A stretch of DNA of 64,000 bases from Glycine soja. Its lineage: Eukaryota > Streptophyta > Magnoliopsida > Fabales > Fabaceae. How positions within the stretch are numbered: position 1 is the first letter of the stretch; the number at the start of each line of letters is the position of its first letter. Shown one piece after another: positions 12,493-23,304 of the stretch. The position numbers were made by a program, and so were the translations under genes. Location: assembly GCF_004193775.1 (NCBI RefSeq), contig NC_041002.1, forward strand, positions 12,932,485-12,996,484, given 5' to 3'. The notes under the pieces are model-generated. The model was not told where the DNA came from and ran no database searches. It was given only the letters and a program-made list of their open reading frames with translations.

Positions 12493-12520
12493 CTGTGCGT
12501 ACGCACGGATTACAGACTAG
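12493..12520 (+). other. Helitron 3' terminal hairpin and CTAG end
   Basis: The hairpin core GTGCGTAC/GTACGCAC is a perfect palindrome extended by one G-T wobble and one C-G pair. It is followed by ATTACAGA and CTAG, then a host T. This is the replication terminator-type signal used by Helitrons. Confidence 0.85.
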
Positions 12521-13371
12521 TACATTATTAAAGATAAACGACAAATTTTAAATATAATTGAACTTTGAATTAAATGCTAGTTATAATTTGTCAAGGTCGT
12601 ACAAAAGAGTCAAAGGTTACAATTATAATAGTTAGTAAAAAGATTGACTTATGAGTTAGACCAATCTCTTCATATGTTGAGTGAATTTAAATTTATACTT
12701 GTTTTTATTTTGTATCATCTAAAAATTAGTGATTTATAATAAATTGTGATATGAAATTATAAGATTTTGGTCATTTCGTAACATAAATTGAATGATTATT
12801 TATAATTTTTAGTTTATTATAATATTTTCTTCCCTACTTTCTTTTATTTTTTTTTTAAAAAATCTAACAAATCATCTCATTTAATTCTCAACTCCAAAGG
12901 TGTATATTGGTCATCACTCCGCACTCAAATTGAATTAACTCGCTAAAATACTACTTTGACATTGTGTACATTGACAATTAGGGGTATAAAAACAAATCAA
13001 TATCTTATTCATTGGAATTTGCCTACATAGGCAATGAGTTAGATTTAGCATATGTTGAATGAGTTGGTAGCTAAAAATTAAAAACGGCACAAACTTTTTG
13101 TTTCACTCCTCGGAATTATATTTTGTCTACAAAATATGTTTGTTTTTTAAAAAAGACTTTCATGTATTCTTTATGGAAAAAATAACCTTACTTGAGATAG
13201 GTAACACCATCAAGGACAATAAAACTATTTTTTGAGTATTTAATTTGAGTATAAATAAATATTCAAATTCGAGATCATTTATTAAACTTGAACTATGATG
13301 TTAATAGATTATAAAAATTATGTTCATTTAAGAATCATATAATTTTTTAAGAAAGTTCACTTGTATGGTTT
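12521..13371. other. Intergenic spacer between the Helitron and CACTA-1
   Basis: AT-rich sequence with no supported gene or RNA. The last 16 bases before CACTA-1, TTCACTTGTATGGTTT (13356-13371), recur at 27633-27648 on the far side of the element. Confidence 0.5.
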
Positions 13372-13409
13372 CACTATTAGAAAATACACTTATTTGGTGT
13401 AGTTCTTTG

Positions 13410-13702
13410 TGTATAACATCGGTTATGTGTACATAACCGATGTTAATATTCAAATGTTCACATCGGTTATTTATAATTAACCGATGTTAATGTACAAGAG
13501 TTGACATCGGTTATTTACAGATAACCGATGTTAAAATACAAACGCTGACATCGGTTATACACAAATAACCGATGTTAATATACAAACGTTAACATCGGTT
13601 TTCTATTACAACCGATGTTAAGGTTCATATCGACATCGGTTTTTGTAAATAACCGATGTTGGTTATGATATTAACATCGGTTTTTGTTAATAACCGATGT
13701 TG
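13410..13702. repeat. Left subterminal array of ACATCGGTT / AACCGATGT repeats
   Basis: A run of roughly 10-13 bp motifs in alternating orientation, spaced by about 10-25 bp. Each ACATCGGTTAT-like motif is followed by its inverted partner AACCGATGTTA. In En/Spm elements such arrays bind the TnpA protein and bring the ends together. The second copy of the array is at about 13937-14225. Confidence 0.85.
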
Positions 13703-14470
13703 TTTTCAAGTATTTTTTTTAATATATACAATCTGTTTTTACAGTAAACCCAAAATTGTACCTGTCAAATGCAATTTCAGGAGACCCAATTCACAACAAA
13801 TAAACATTTTATTCTGCTTTCAAGCAGTTTTAATGATAATAAACATCAAATAATTGATTTATTATAAAGAACAATCATCAAATGAATTCAATGTTCATGT
13901 TACATAGAAAATGTAAAAAATGTTAAACCAAAGTAAAAACTAAAGCTATGTGTACATAACCGATGTTAATATTCAAATGTTCACATCGGTTATTTATAAT
14001 TAACCGATGTTAATGTACAAGAGTTGACATCGGTTATTTACAGATAACCGATGTTAAAATACAAACGCTGACATCGGTTATACACAAATAACCGATGTTA
14101 ATATACAAACGTTAACATCGGTTTTCTATTACAACCGATGTTAAGGTTCATATCGACATCGGTTTTTGTAAATAACCGATGTTGGTTATGATATTAACAT
14201 CGGTTTTTGTTAATAACCGATGTTGTTTTCAAGTATTTTTTTTAATATATACAATCTGTTTTTACAGTAAACCCAAAATTGTACCTGTCAAATGCAATTT
14301 CAGGAGGCCCAATTCACAACAAATAAACATTTTATTCTGCTTTCAAGCAGTTTTAATGATAATAAACATCAGATAATTGATTTATTATAAAGAACAATCA
14401 TCAAATGAATTCAATGTTCATGTTACATAGAAAATGTAAAAAATGTTAAACCAAAGTAAAAACTAAAGCT
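13424..14470. repeat. 523-bp tandem duplication of the CACTA-1 left subterminal region
   Basis: The block 13424-13946 is repeated at 13947-14470. Reading them side by side I see only about two substitutions (for example GAGACCC against GAGGCCC, and CATCAAATAA against CATCAGATAA). The duplicated block contains seven or so copies of the 'ACATCGGTTA' type motif plus about 250 bp of single-copy sequence. The number of putative TnpA sites at this end is therefore doubled. The similarity shows that the duplication is recent compared with the decay of the genes. Confidence 0.9.
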
Positions 14471-14490
14471 AAAGATAATGTCCCTAAATC

Positions 14491-17460
14491 CTAGGCCTGA
14501 TCTCTAACTCGGAGATAAAACTGTGCCCACTGGATCCGCAATGCTTTTAATCTCTCTGGCTCCAATGGTCCAGGATCGTTAAAATACTGCATGATGAAAT
14601 AAATCATAATAAGTTAATAATGTAATACAAATTATAAATAAATCGATTTTGTTTGAAATAAACTTAACGCTTCCCAATTATTTCTAAAAGTTCCTAAAAT
14701 GATGGTGGACATCCAGTGCATCACATAGTAGCCGCACTCAGTACTTCCTTTTTGTCTATTACACTAAATACATAATGAAATTTGGATATTAATTAAACAA
14801 CTAGTGTACAGACACATAAAGAAATATATATAAGTGGAAGTTTTATGTAAATGACGTACCTTGACGACAATCCACCTAGCATAAGCCTTTGATTTAGGCT
14901 GTGGAGCATCATCACGACCCTTGATAGCACTGTTCCATATGAGTAACAATTAAAAACTGGTGTTGTACGTTGAGGTATTACAATGCAAATGTATTGAAAA
15001 GAACACTAACCTATTAATAATCCCCTTAAGGTAGTTGTCTGGCCTGTTATGCAATGAACAAAACTAGACAACTAGGTGTTCCTTGGGCAGGATGACCACC
15101 ATCTGCCAGTGTCCTCTGCAGTGGAACCTAAAATGGGTTAGTACATTAGTAAACATTAATTAAATTTAGTTATTTTGTGACTTACCCATTTAGGTAGGCT
15201 CCAAGATAGACATCGCGTTGTGAACTCTGCATCCAACTCTTTATGTAACTTTCAGATTCAAACTGCGATTGCCCAGACCTCTGAATGGACTGTGGCTCGA
15301 GGAATCCATAGATATCAGAATTCCCTACTCGCATACATGTTTCAGTGAGATGCCTGTTTATGTTAAGTTGAAGTTAAATATTTATGAATTGAAAGCCATA
15401 ACTTAGGTAATTAAAAGCCTTTTATATAAAGACTTACAAAATCCACAACTATAACACTGATATGCTGAGACATTGACCACCGTGTGCGATTTCGGAGAGG
15501 TCTTCGTGCTTTATGTACAGGGGGAAATTTGGATTAATGACCCCGAACATGGTGGCATCCCATCTAACCTGATAAAGCGGATCATCGACCTCCGGATCGG
15601 GCTTCAGAGGTGGTTTTGGCAGAGATACAACTACCTGTTCATGAAACAAAGTTAAATAGCCTAATTTGAGGCACGCTTAATGAATTAATTTAAAAAGAAG
15701 AAACATATAGTAAGGACAATAAGTACCTGTTGTGATAAAGACTTGACCAGATGTGTCGGCCAAGCAAGGAAGGTGTGAAGTGCCTGCCCCACTAAGAAAA
15801 CCTCATCAGTGGGTACAGGAACTGGAGCATCTGCATCTGTAACCTCCTCCACACTCACCTTTACTTGGCCAGGCAAAAAAGGAGTGTTATGAACAACAGT
15901 GGATCCCTCATAAACTCTCCCCATGGCAACCAAGCGGGCAGGATCTGCTTCTATGCACAAGCTGCACCTGTCAGAGTCACCCGTCTCAGGATCGTTTCCT
16001 GAGGGATCAACACAACTCTCCTTTGTGCTCACTTGAGGACCGGAGGGACCAGGACCAACCAGAGGCTTAGGAGGCACTGCAAGTCCCTGAGATTGCATCT
16101 GTGACTGAAGCTGGCTGAAGGATGCCATGACTTGCCTCGTCACTTTCTCTGTGATGGACTCCTCTAGCTGGTCCCTGATTTGCTGGGTCAGCTGCTGTAA
16201 TTCGTTAGGAGGCAGGGAGGAAGCGCTGCGGGACGTTCGTGGAGCCGATCCAAAGTATTGCTTGATGGTGACACCGGCTCCAGCAGCACGGACACGTCCA
16301 GAGTGCTTTGGACGTCCAATAGCAGCAGCCAGAACATCCTGACGTCCATGGGGGACGAACGATCCCTGTGTGGCTTGCTCCTCAAACGAATCCTGCACAG
16401 AAAACACACAGTGGTACATGGCATTCTCAAAATATTCAAACATAATTGTAATGGTTAGTTGAAAATGACTTACAATCTTCTCAGCAATTTCCTTTGCGGC
16501 CTCAGTCGTCATCTCCCCTGTCTTCTTCGTGCGGGCCATCTTCCACTTCATGTGGCGTCTGACCGGGGATGGAGGGTCGATGATGCCATCAACGCTTCCT
16601 GACTGTGCAGCTTCTTGCAGCTTCTTTGTCTTCTCAGCCACGAGCTTCTGCTCCAAATAATCATAACCCCCACGAGACAAAACGTGGGGGGCAGTATTCT
16701 GCTTCTGGATGGCCTGTGCCTTCATGCGCACATCCTGAAAAAATTAAACAATAATGTTTGAAATGGGTAGAATGAAGTATAACAACATCATGTTTAATAT
16801 GAAAAACAACTTAAATGGCAAGGAACATACCTCCCAAGAAGGGTCTCTGCGAGTCTGGCAAAACTGGGCCCACTTTTCCTTGCTGATGCCGTATTTCTCA
16901 CAGATAGTGTCCTCGACACCGTCCTGATCGGCTGCAAGGGCCCATTTCCTCGTGAGGTCTGATTTAAATTGCCTCCATCTCTTCCCCACGGTTTGTAGTA
17001 ACTTCCTTTTCGTCCTACTGTCAGAAGCCTCTGGGATATCAAATTCCGCCTAACAACATCAAACAAAGTTTATTTGTTACAATAATGTATTTTTTGGCTA
17101 TTAATTAAACAAAATCAAATAAGAAAAGAGAAATACCTGAATATCCTCCCAAATCAGGTCCTTCTGAGCAGTAGGAACCTCCTTCCAGTTCTCGTAGGTG
17201 ATGTCCACCTTATCACATGCCACAATCCCCAAATATGTTCTTAATTTCTTCCTGTGGGGACCGTCGGCCTTCCCAGTAGTAGGATCAACATGCACCACTG
17301 GTCTCTCAGCAGCAGGTGGTCTAGTGGACAACGATCATAGACATGAGGCTTTGTGTGTCCGCTTCACGGCAGACGGTGAAGCCGATGCGTCCGAAGTAGG
17401 AGGAGGAGGAGAAGGAGGAGGAGGAGGAGGAGGAGGAGTGGGGGCAGGTGGAGAACCCAT
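14491..17460 (-). pseudogene. TnpA-like (Ptta/En/Spm) protein fused to a Ulp1-type cysteine protease, broken by three stops
   Basis: Ten exons can be followed on the minus strand: 17460-17137, 17049-16831, 16734-16474, 16392-15727, 15634-15438, 15353-15186, 15115-15011, 14929-14860, 14763-14669 and 14586-14491. The start is an ATG followed by a run of prolines. The N-terminal third has the plant Ptta/En/Spm pattern (VHVDPTTGKADGPHRKK, TVGKRWRQFKSDLTRKW, VLSRGGYDYLEQKL). The middle holds a likely coiled coil (ELQQLTQQIRDQLEESITEK). The C-terminal third resembles Ulp1/SUMO proteases: GHWQMVVILP with the presumed catalytic His, then RWIVVK, then STECGYYVMHWMSTI with the presumed nucleophile Cys. 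In-frame stops lie at 17337-17335 (TGA for an expected CGA), 15451-15449 (TAG) and 15066-15064 (TAG for an expected TGG). It belongs to the CACTA-1 transcript downstream of TNP2. Confidence 0.75.
17395..17452. repeat. GGA/TCC trinucleotide tract coding for polyproline
   Basis: A near-perfect (AGG)n run on the plus strand encodes about a dozen prolines, interrupted by a few Ser and Thr, at the start of the TnpA-like protein. Such tracts expand and contract easily. Confidence 0.85.
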
Positions 17461-17737
17461 GATCTTTTATACAATAGCATACAAAATAGGATTAATGAAA
17501 AGAGGATCAGTCATAAGTTTTTTTGGGAAGGGAAAAGTATAATATTATTAAACAAAACCCCACCACATAAGGAGACAAGACAAATTAACCAAAGGACTCC
17601 GAAAAATTGGTAGTTGTGCTTTTTAATTGTGATTTGGGGCAACCATGTTATAAAAAGTCTATTACATGTAATCAACAGTCAATGTATGCTTGATGGAATA
17701 TAAATACTATATCTTCAGAAATACACATGTACATGGC

Positions 17738-19315
17738 ATCCTTAGGACTTCATCCATGTTTTCTTTGATATTGATTTTCTTTTTTGCAGAAAAGAAAGAG
17801 GGGAACGAGCAACAATTTGAAGGTTGTACATTCAGGAACTAAAGAATTCAAAATAGCTAGTAATAAGAGGGATTTGTTTTTGGAATTTTCTGAGCACCAA
17901 GAGCGGCTACGCAAGAAGCTTGCACTTAAGGAGGGAAGGATATTTGCAGCTAATGAACAACTTTCTTAACTATTTGTCCTTCAGATTTTACTGTTCTTTT
18001 TGCTAATATGTAAATATAAATAATATAAGGCTATGGCTTATGGACATGGTCATTTTTACCCCTAACAATCTTAGAAGTAAATATAGACCATGTTTTTACG
18101 CGATACCCTTATACCATTTATATTTACATATTAGCAAAAAGAAACAGTAAAATCTTAAGGACAAATAGTTAAGAAAGTTGTTCATTAGCTACAAATATCT
18201 TTCCCTTCTTAAGTGCAAGATTCTTGCATAGCCGCTCTTGCTGCTTGGAAAATCCCAAAAACAAATCCCTCTTATTACTAGCTATTTTGAATTCTTTAGT
18301 TCCTGAATGTACAACCTTCAAATTGTTGCTCGTTCCCCTCTTTGAGAATAAGGAGGATCTTCATAGGATTTCATCCAGCTGATGTTTGTCGCCAGTTTCA
18401 TCATCCACCACCTTTTTCTTCTGTACCTTCTCACGTTTGTTGTTGTTAAACCCATATTTATGCCTTCTTCCCTTCATGTCTTGTTTTATCACAACTTTAG
18501 CTGAATCTCCTATCTTCAGCATAGTTGAATCTCCTGTCTTATTCTCCAATGACACACTTTGATGGCCTGTATCTCTTTTCTTCGTATGTTCTAATGGTTC
18601 AGCTTTAGAATGCATAGAGCAATCAGAATTTTCCAGTGATCACCAAAGGCTTCTGCATCAGCGTTGACACTCTCTACCTTCTTTGGTTTATGCTTTTGTG
18701 TTGCATTCCGTGCTTCCTCCTTATAATTCTCATATTTATTGGAGGTCTCACTAGAAGGGTCAGCACCAATCCGTGCATGTTCCTCCTCTACCAGCTCAAT
18801 ATCTTTCGTTTCACCTTTGCTTTTGTAAACTACACTGTAATTTACAAAACAAAAGTTGAAAGGAAAGATATTGAGCTGGTAGATGAGGAAGAAGCACAGA
18901 TTGGTGCTGATCGTTCTAGTGCAACCTCGAATAAAGCTGAGATTTATAACGAGGAAGCACGAAATGCAGCACAGAAGCATAAAACAAAGAAGGTGGAGAG
19001 TGTCAACGCTGATGCATAAGCCTTTGGTGATCACTGGAAAATTCTGATTGCTCTATGCATTATGAAGCTGAACCATTAGAACATACGAAGAAAAGAGATA
19101 CAGGCCATCAAGTGTGTCATTGGAGAATAAGACAGGAGATTCAACTATGCTGAAGATAGGAGATTCAGCTAAAGTTGTGATAAAACAAGACATGAAGTGA
19201 AGAAAGCATAAATATGGGTTTAACAACAATAAATGTGAGAAGACAGAGAAGAAAAGGGTGATGGATGATGAAACTAGAGACAAACATCAGCTAGATGAAG
19301 TCCTAAGGATACCAT
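17738..19315. repeat. Two adjacent inverted repeats made from one captured sequence
   Basis: The core unit is on the minus strand at about 18098-18833. Its downstream part is repeated in inverted orientation at 17794-18031, with a loop of about 66 nt. Its upstream part is repeated in inverted orientation at 18837-19310, with a spacer of about 3 nt (TAC-ACT-GTA centre at 18831-18839). The outer edges also match: ATCCTTAGGACTTCATC near 17739-17755 is the reverse complement of GATGAAGTCCTAAGGAT near 19298-19314. Arms differ by scattered substitutions but are clearly homologous throughout. The captured sequence encodes a lysine-rich protein fragment that I do not recognise. The block sits between TNP2 and the TnpA-like gene of CACTA-1, so element transcripts would fold into a long double-stranded RNA. 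Confidence 0.85.
18180..18835 (-). pseudogene. Captured, unidentified lysine-rich gene fragment (central copy)
   Basis: On the minus strand the frames read VESVNADAEAFGDHW, then after a one-base shift ENSDCSMHSKAEPLEHTKKR, then KREKVQKKKVVDDETGDKHQ. After about 20 unmatched bases the frame ends near 18180 with KKLALKEG-type sequence and ANEQLS followed by a stop. The composition is rich in Lys and Glu, suggesting a nuclear or coiled-coil host protein, but I do not recognise the family. The inverted copies at 17794-17969 and 18843-19017 carry the tail and the head of the same coding sequence. It is probably a host gene fragment taken up by the transposon. Function is unknown. Confidence 0.5.
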
Positions 19316-19403
19316 CTAAAACAAAAAACTGATGCCTCAATCAGAGAAAAATGTAGTTGTCACTTACTTGCTTTGGTGACCTCTGTCTCTGCAGAAAATT
19401 ACA

Positions 19404-22156
19404 TTAGACGATGTTAATCAATTCTCCTTCATCATGATCATTTCGATTAGCATGAATGTCGCCAGCTTCTTCTTCTCCGACAACGTTACGAGTGATTTGA
19501 GCGGTCAAAGGACTAACATAGGTGTCCATGTATGAATCATCATCTTCTACATTAACACCAACTGTTTTGCCCTGCAGAACCACGCACCACCTTTCATCAC
19601 TAGGGTCTTACACGTAAAATACTTGTCTAGCTTGTTCTGCCATGATGAAAGGGTCATTGTGGTAACCAACTTTATTTAGATCTACCAGCGTAAATCCTAT
19701 ATCATCAGTGCGCACACCGGTGTTGCTGTCAACCCATTTACATTTGAAAAAACATACTGTAAATTTCACATAATTAAGCTCCCAAATTTCATCAATGAAC
19801 CCAAAGTAAGGGATGAAAGCTACACAGGGATTGGCGTCATTGACACTTGCAAAGTGTTGAGATTCAGCCCTTAGGGTGACCCTGTTGTTCTGCATTGTAC
19901 TTTTGTCATCTTGTGCTTTTGTGTAAAATGAATACTTGTTTATGTCGTATCCTTGCCAGGTTATAACATTTCTTTTAGGCCCATCTGCTAGCTTTCTTAA
20001 TGTTTCTAAAGCATTCTCATCGGCAAAGATTGTATCTTTAAACCAATCACAGAAAGTCTTGTTATGCTTTTTCAACACCCAATTCTTTGACATTTTCGGA
20101 TTATTCTGTTTGACTAAAGCTTCATGCTTAACTATGTATGGCAAAACTTCATTACTGTTGTTCAAGACATACAAGTGAGCTTGTAACAAATCTTCTACAC
20201 TTGGAGTGATCACATGCAGTCCTCTTGAACCCTTACCACCCACTCTGTCATCATGCCGAGACTCAAGAAGCCCAACAGGTTTAGCCTTCTCTAAGTATTC
20301 TGAACAAAATTCAATGGCTTCTTCTGCAATGTACCTCTCAACAATAGATGCTTCTGGACGATATAGATTCTTTGTATACCCTTTTAAGATCTTCATGTAT
20401 CGCTCAACCGGGTACATCCACCTTAGATAAACAGGACCACAGCATTTGATTTCTCTGACCAGATGCACAATCAAGTGAATCATGATGTCAAAGAAAGAAG
20501 GGGAAAAATACATCTCCGACTGGCACAGTATAATTGCGGCCTCATTTTCCAACTCATCAAACATGACTGGATCAATGACTTTGCTACATATAGCATGGAA
20601 GAAAAAGCACAGGCGAGTTATCGTTAACCTGACTTTGTTTGGCAAGATGTCTCGTATAGCCACGGCTAACAATTGTTACATGAACACGTGACAATCGTGA
20701 GACTTTAACCCTACAAGCTTAAGCTCCTTCAACTGCACAATGCTCTTAATATTTGAATACTATCCTTGTGGAACCTTCACTCGACGAAGACACTGACAAA
20801 AACTTATCTTCTCCTTCTTGGACAAAGTATGGCAAGCTGGGGGCAAGTAAATTTTCTTCCCATCAAACCTTGGATGCAACTGTGATCGTATACCCATATC
20901 AGCTAGATCTTGACGGGTATTCAAGCCATCCTTTGTCTTGCCTTGAATGTTAAGGAGCGTCCCAATCACACTGTCACAAACATTTTTCTCCACATGCATA
21001 ACATCAATACAATGTCTAACGTCAAGATCACACCAGTACGGAAGATCAAAGAAAATGGACCTCTTCTTCCATATGCAACTCTGACTTTTATCCTTCTTTT
21101 GGGTCTTCCCAAATACAGTATTCAGGTGTTGAACCCGCTGATATACCTGCTCACCAGTCAATGGTATCAGTGCAATATCATGCTCTTGACTTCCATTAAA
21201 AGCTTTTCTCAGTCGTCTGTAAGGATGATTGGGTGTTAGAAAGTGGTGATGCCTACTGTAGACTATTTTTCTCACATGTTTAAGTTGTAATCAGCCGGAT
21301 GACAGACCATTCCATCAGAAATCCTTCCATTTGCATGCCATGTAAGGTCTTTTGCGTCGTCCTCGTTAGCAAAAAGACGCTTAAACCTTGGAATGATAGG
21401 CAGATACCACAAAACCTTTGCTGGCAGGCCCTTCTGTGACTTTTCATCATAATTGCTTTCCTCGTCATCCTTCACTTTGTACCGTGAAGTCCCACACACA
21501 TGGCATTTGGACATTTCTTGGAATTCATGCTTGTAGAGTATGCAATCATTGGGGCAAGCATGAATCTTCTGATACTCCATACCCATGGGACACAGTATCT
21601 TCTTCGCCTTATAGTAACTTTTAGGCAACGTGTTGTCCTCTGGAAGCAGATTGTGCACTACCTCAAGCAGTGAGGTGAAACTTTTGTCACTCCACCCATA
21701 CCTGGCCTTCACATTAACCAGACTTAACACCGCAGACAATAGGGTTAAGGAATTCTTGCACCCCGTATACACAGGCTTCTTTGAATCACTCTGCAATCCT
21801 TCATACACAGGGGTGTGTGCTTCTTGAAAACACTCTTGTCCAAGGTCACGAATCATGTCCTCCAAGCGATCTCCCATTTCTACATCAAACGGTTCAGATT
21901 GGGACCCACTCTGCATGTCAGTCACTTCACCATGCCATATCCACGTCGTGTAATTCTTCTTCATCCCATCACACAATAGATGGTCCCATATGTTGTCAAG
22001 TAGTTGTCGTCTTCCATTCAAACAGTTGATGCAAGGACAATAATATTTTCCTTCTTCATTCGGTAGACCTCTTTCTAAAGCAAATTGCAAAAACTGCTCG
22101 ATGTCATCCTCATATTCTGGGCTCATGCGACTTTGATTGATCCAACTTCGATCCAT
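19404..22156 (-). pseudogene. TNP2-type CACTA transposase with internal deletion and stops
   Basis: The minus-strand reading starts MDRSWINQSRMSPEYEDDIE (22156), the standard start of plant TNP2/TnpD transposases. It goes on through YYCPCINCLNGRRQ and KARYGWSDKSF, a CX2C-type cysteine cluster, and PIIPRFKRLF. At about 21290 the frame jumps from SDGMVCHPAD to VYSRHHHF. Comparison with the copy at 36485-39674 shows that about 150-160 codons are missing there, removing most of the catalytic core (SPQWK ... YSVKGHHACP). The frame then resumes and runs through the C-terminal domains (KNVCDSVIGTLL, FFDIMIHLIVHLVREI, YDINKYSFYTK) to a stop at 19404. Premature stops lie at 20762-20760, 20678-20676 and 19610-19608. 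This protein would have cut the element ends, but this copy cannot. Confidence 0.85.
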
Positions 22157-22667
22157 ATAAGCAAATCCATGCATGCAAATCTCACTTTTTTATTTATAGG
22201 TGTGGCCATATCCCATTTAGGAAGACTGTCTTTTATGTTAGCCTCAGACGTCATGGTTAGCATTATTTTGAACAATTTAAGTAAATTTCGACAGCATTTC
22301 GCATTGGTCTCCAAGTACACGACATGACATCAGTGAAACAAATTTCACGATAATCAAGTATGCACTCAGAGAACAACTTGAAATGCATTCAACCGAAATT
22401 TCATCAAAATAATAATAACCTGACCGAATGAGTCTAACATAAAAATACCAGTCTCCCCAAACTGTCCAAACGGAAAATTCAAGACTAAATACAATGACTA
22501 ATGCAAACTATCCGCAAGAATCATTGCATTCAGTCTCAAACGGGAATCTACGGTTCACTCAGCATGAACAACAATTATTTATATAGCAAATTACATTCAA
22601 CATGTATAACAACATTCATGACATACAAGAACATTCATGACGTACAAGAACATACAAGGACATCAAC
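22157..22667. other. CACTA-1 spacer upstream of TNP2
   Basis: No protein frame is supported. On the minus strand it is leader or intron sequence upstream of the TNP2 start. The same stretch upstream of the CACTA-2 TNP2 (about 36240-36484) is recognisably similar ('TTTGGGAC' / 'TACTTGGAGACCAATGCG'). Confidence 0.4.
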
Positions 22668-23298
22668 AATTGTGTGTGTGTGTTTTTTTTGTGTTTGTCT
22701 CTTTATCTGTGTGTGTGTGTGTGTGTTTGTCCCTTTATGTGTGTGTGTGTGTGTTTGTCTGTCTGTCTATGTGTGTGAGTGTGTTTGTGTTTGTGTGTGT
22801 CTATGACTCAGTGTGTGTGTCTATGGCTCAGTGTGTTTGTGTGTTTGTCTGTCTCTTTATGTGTGTGTGTGTTTGTGTTTGTCTCTTTATCTGTGTGTGT
22901 GAGGGTGTTTGTCTCTTTATGTGTGTGAGTGAGTTTGTGTATGTGTGTGTCTTTGTGTGTGTGTCTGTGGGTCAGTGTGTCTGTGTGTTTGTCTGTCTCT
23001 TTATGTGTGTGTGACTCTGTGTGTGTGTGTTTGTGTTTGTCTCTTTATCTGTGTGTGTGTGTCTGTTTGTCTCTTTATGTGTGTGTGTGTGTCTGTCTAT
23101 CTATGTGTGTGTGTGTGTGTCTATCTGTCTATGTGTGTGAGTGTGTTTGTGTATGTGTGTGTCTGTGACTCAGCGTGTTTGTCTTTGTGTGTGTCTGTGG
23201 CTCAGTGTGTTTGTGTGTTTGTCTGTCTCTTTATGTGTGTGTGTGTGTGACTTTGTGTGTGTGTGTTTGTGTTTGTGTTTGCGTGTGTTTGTCTCTAT
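22668..23298. repeat. TG-rich minisatellite, about 630 bp
   Basis: A low-complexity tract of GTGTGTGT runs separated by TTTGTCTCTTTATG, CTGTCTATG and GACTCAGTG-like units. The long overlapping open frames of Cys, Val and Leu here are artefacts of the composition. TG/CA tracts of this size can adopt Z-DNA and are prone to slippage. Confidence 0.9.
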
Positions 23299-23304
23299 GT
23301 GATC

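Larger units (their letters stand above)
2924..12520 (+). mobile_element. Helitron, non-autonomous and decayed, both termini visible
   Basis: The left end reads A|TCTATATTTATATATAAAAG, a typical plant Helitron 5' end that starts with TC after a host A. The right end has a hairpin around GTGCGTACGCAC (12494-12507), then about ten bases, then CTAG at 12517-12520 and a host T at 12521. That is the standard 3' hairpin plus CTRR signature with insertion between A and T. Inside, on the same strand, are an RPA1-like gene (4313-6823), the C-terminal piece of a PIF1-type helicase (about 6967-7375) and a B3-like gene (8816-9646). RPA-like genes and a Rep/helicase are known cargo of plant Helitrons. No Rep (HUH) domain is visible, so the copy could only have moved with help. 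A solo LTR (10710-12330) inserted later; without it the element is about 8 kb. Confidence 0.85.

Noticed and set aside
13410..14225. CRISPR-like array of short palindromic repeats
   Set aside because: The repeats alternate in orientation, have unequal spacing, lie at a CACTA end and occur in a plant-type sequence. They are transposase binding repeats.
13656..14376. Two identical 65-codon open frames (13656-13853 and 14179-14376)
   Set aside because: They are identical because of the 523-bp duplication and run across the subterminal array. No start context or domain supports a gene.
22501..23250. Several overlapping open frames of Cys/Val/Leu (for example 22501-22806, 22945-23250)
   Set aside because: They are translations of a TG-rich low-complexity tract, open in more than one frame, with no protein signature.
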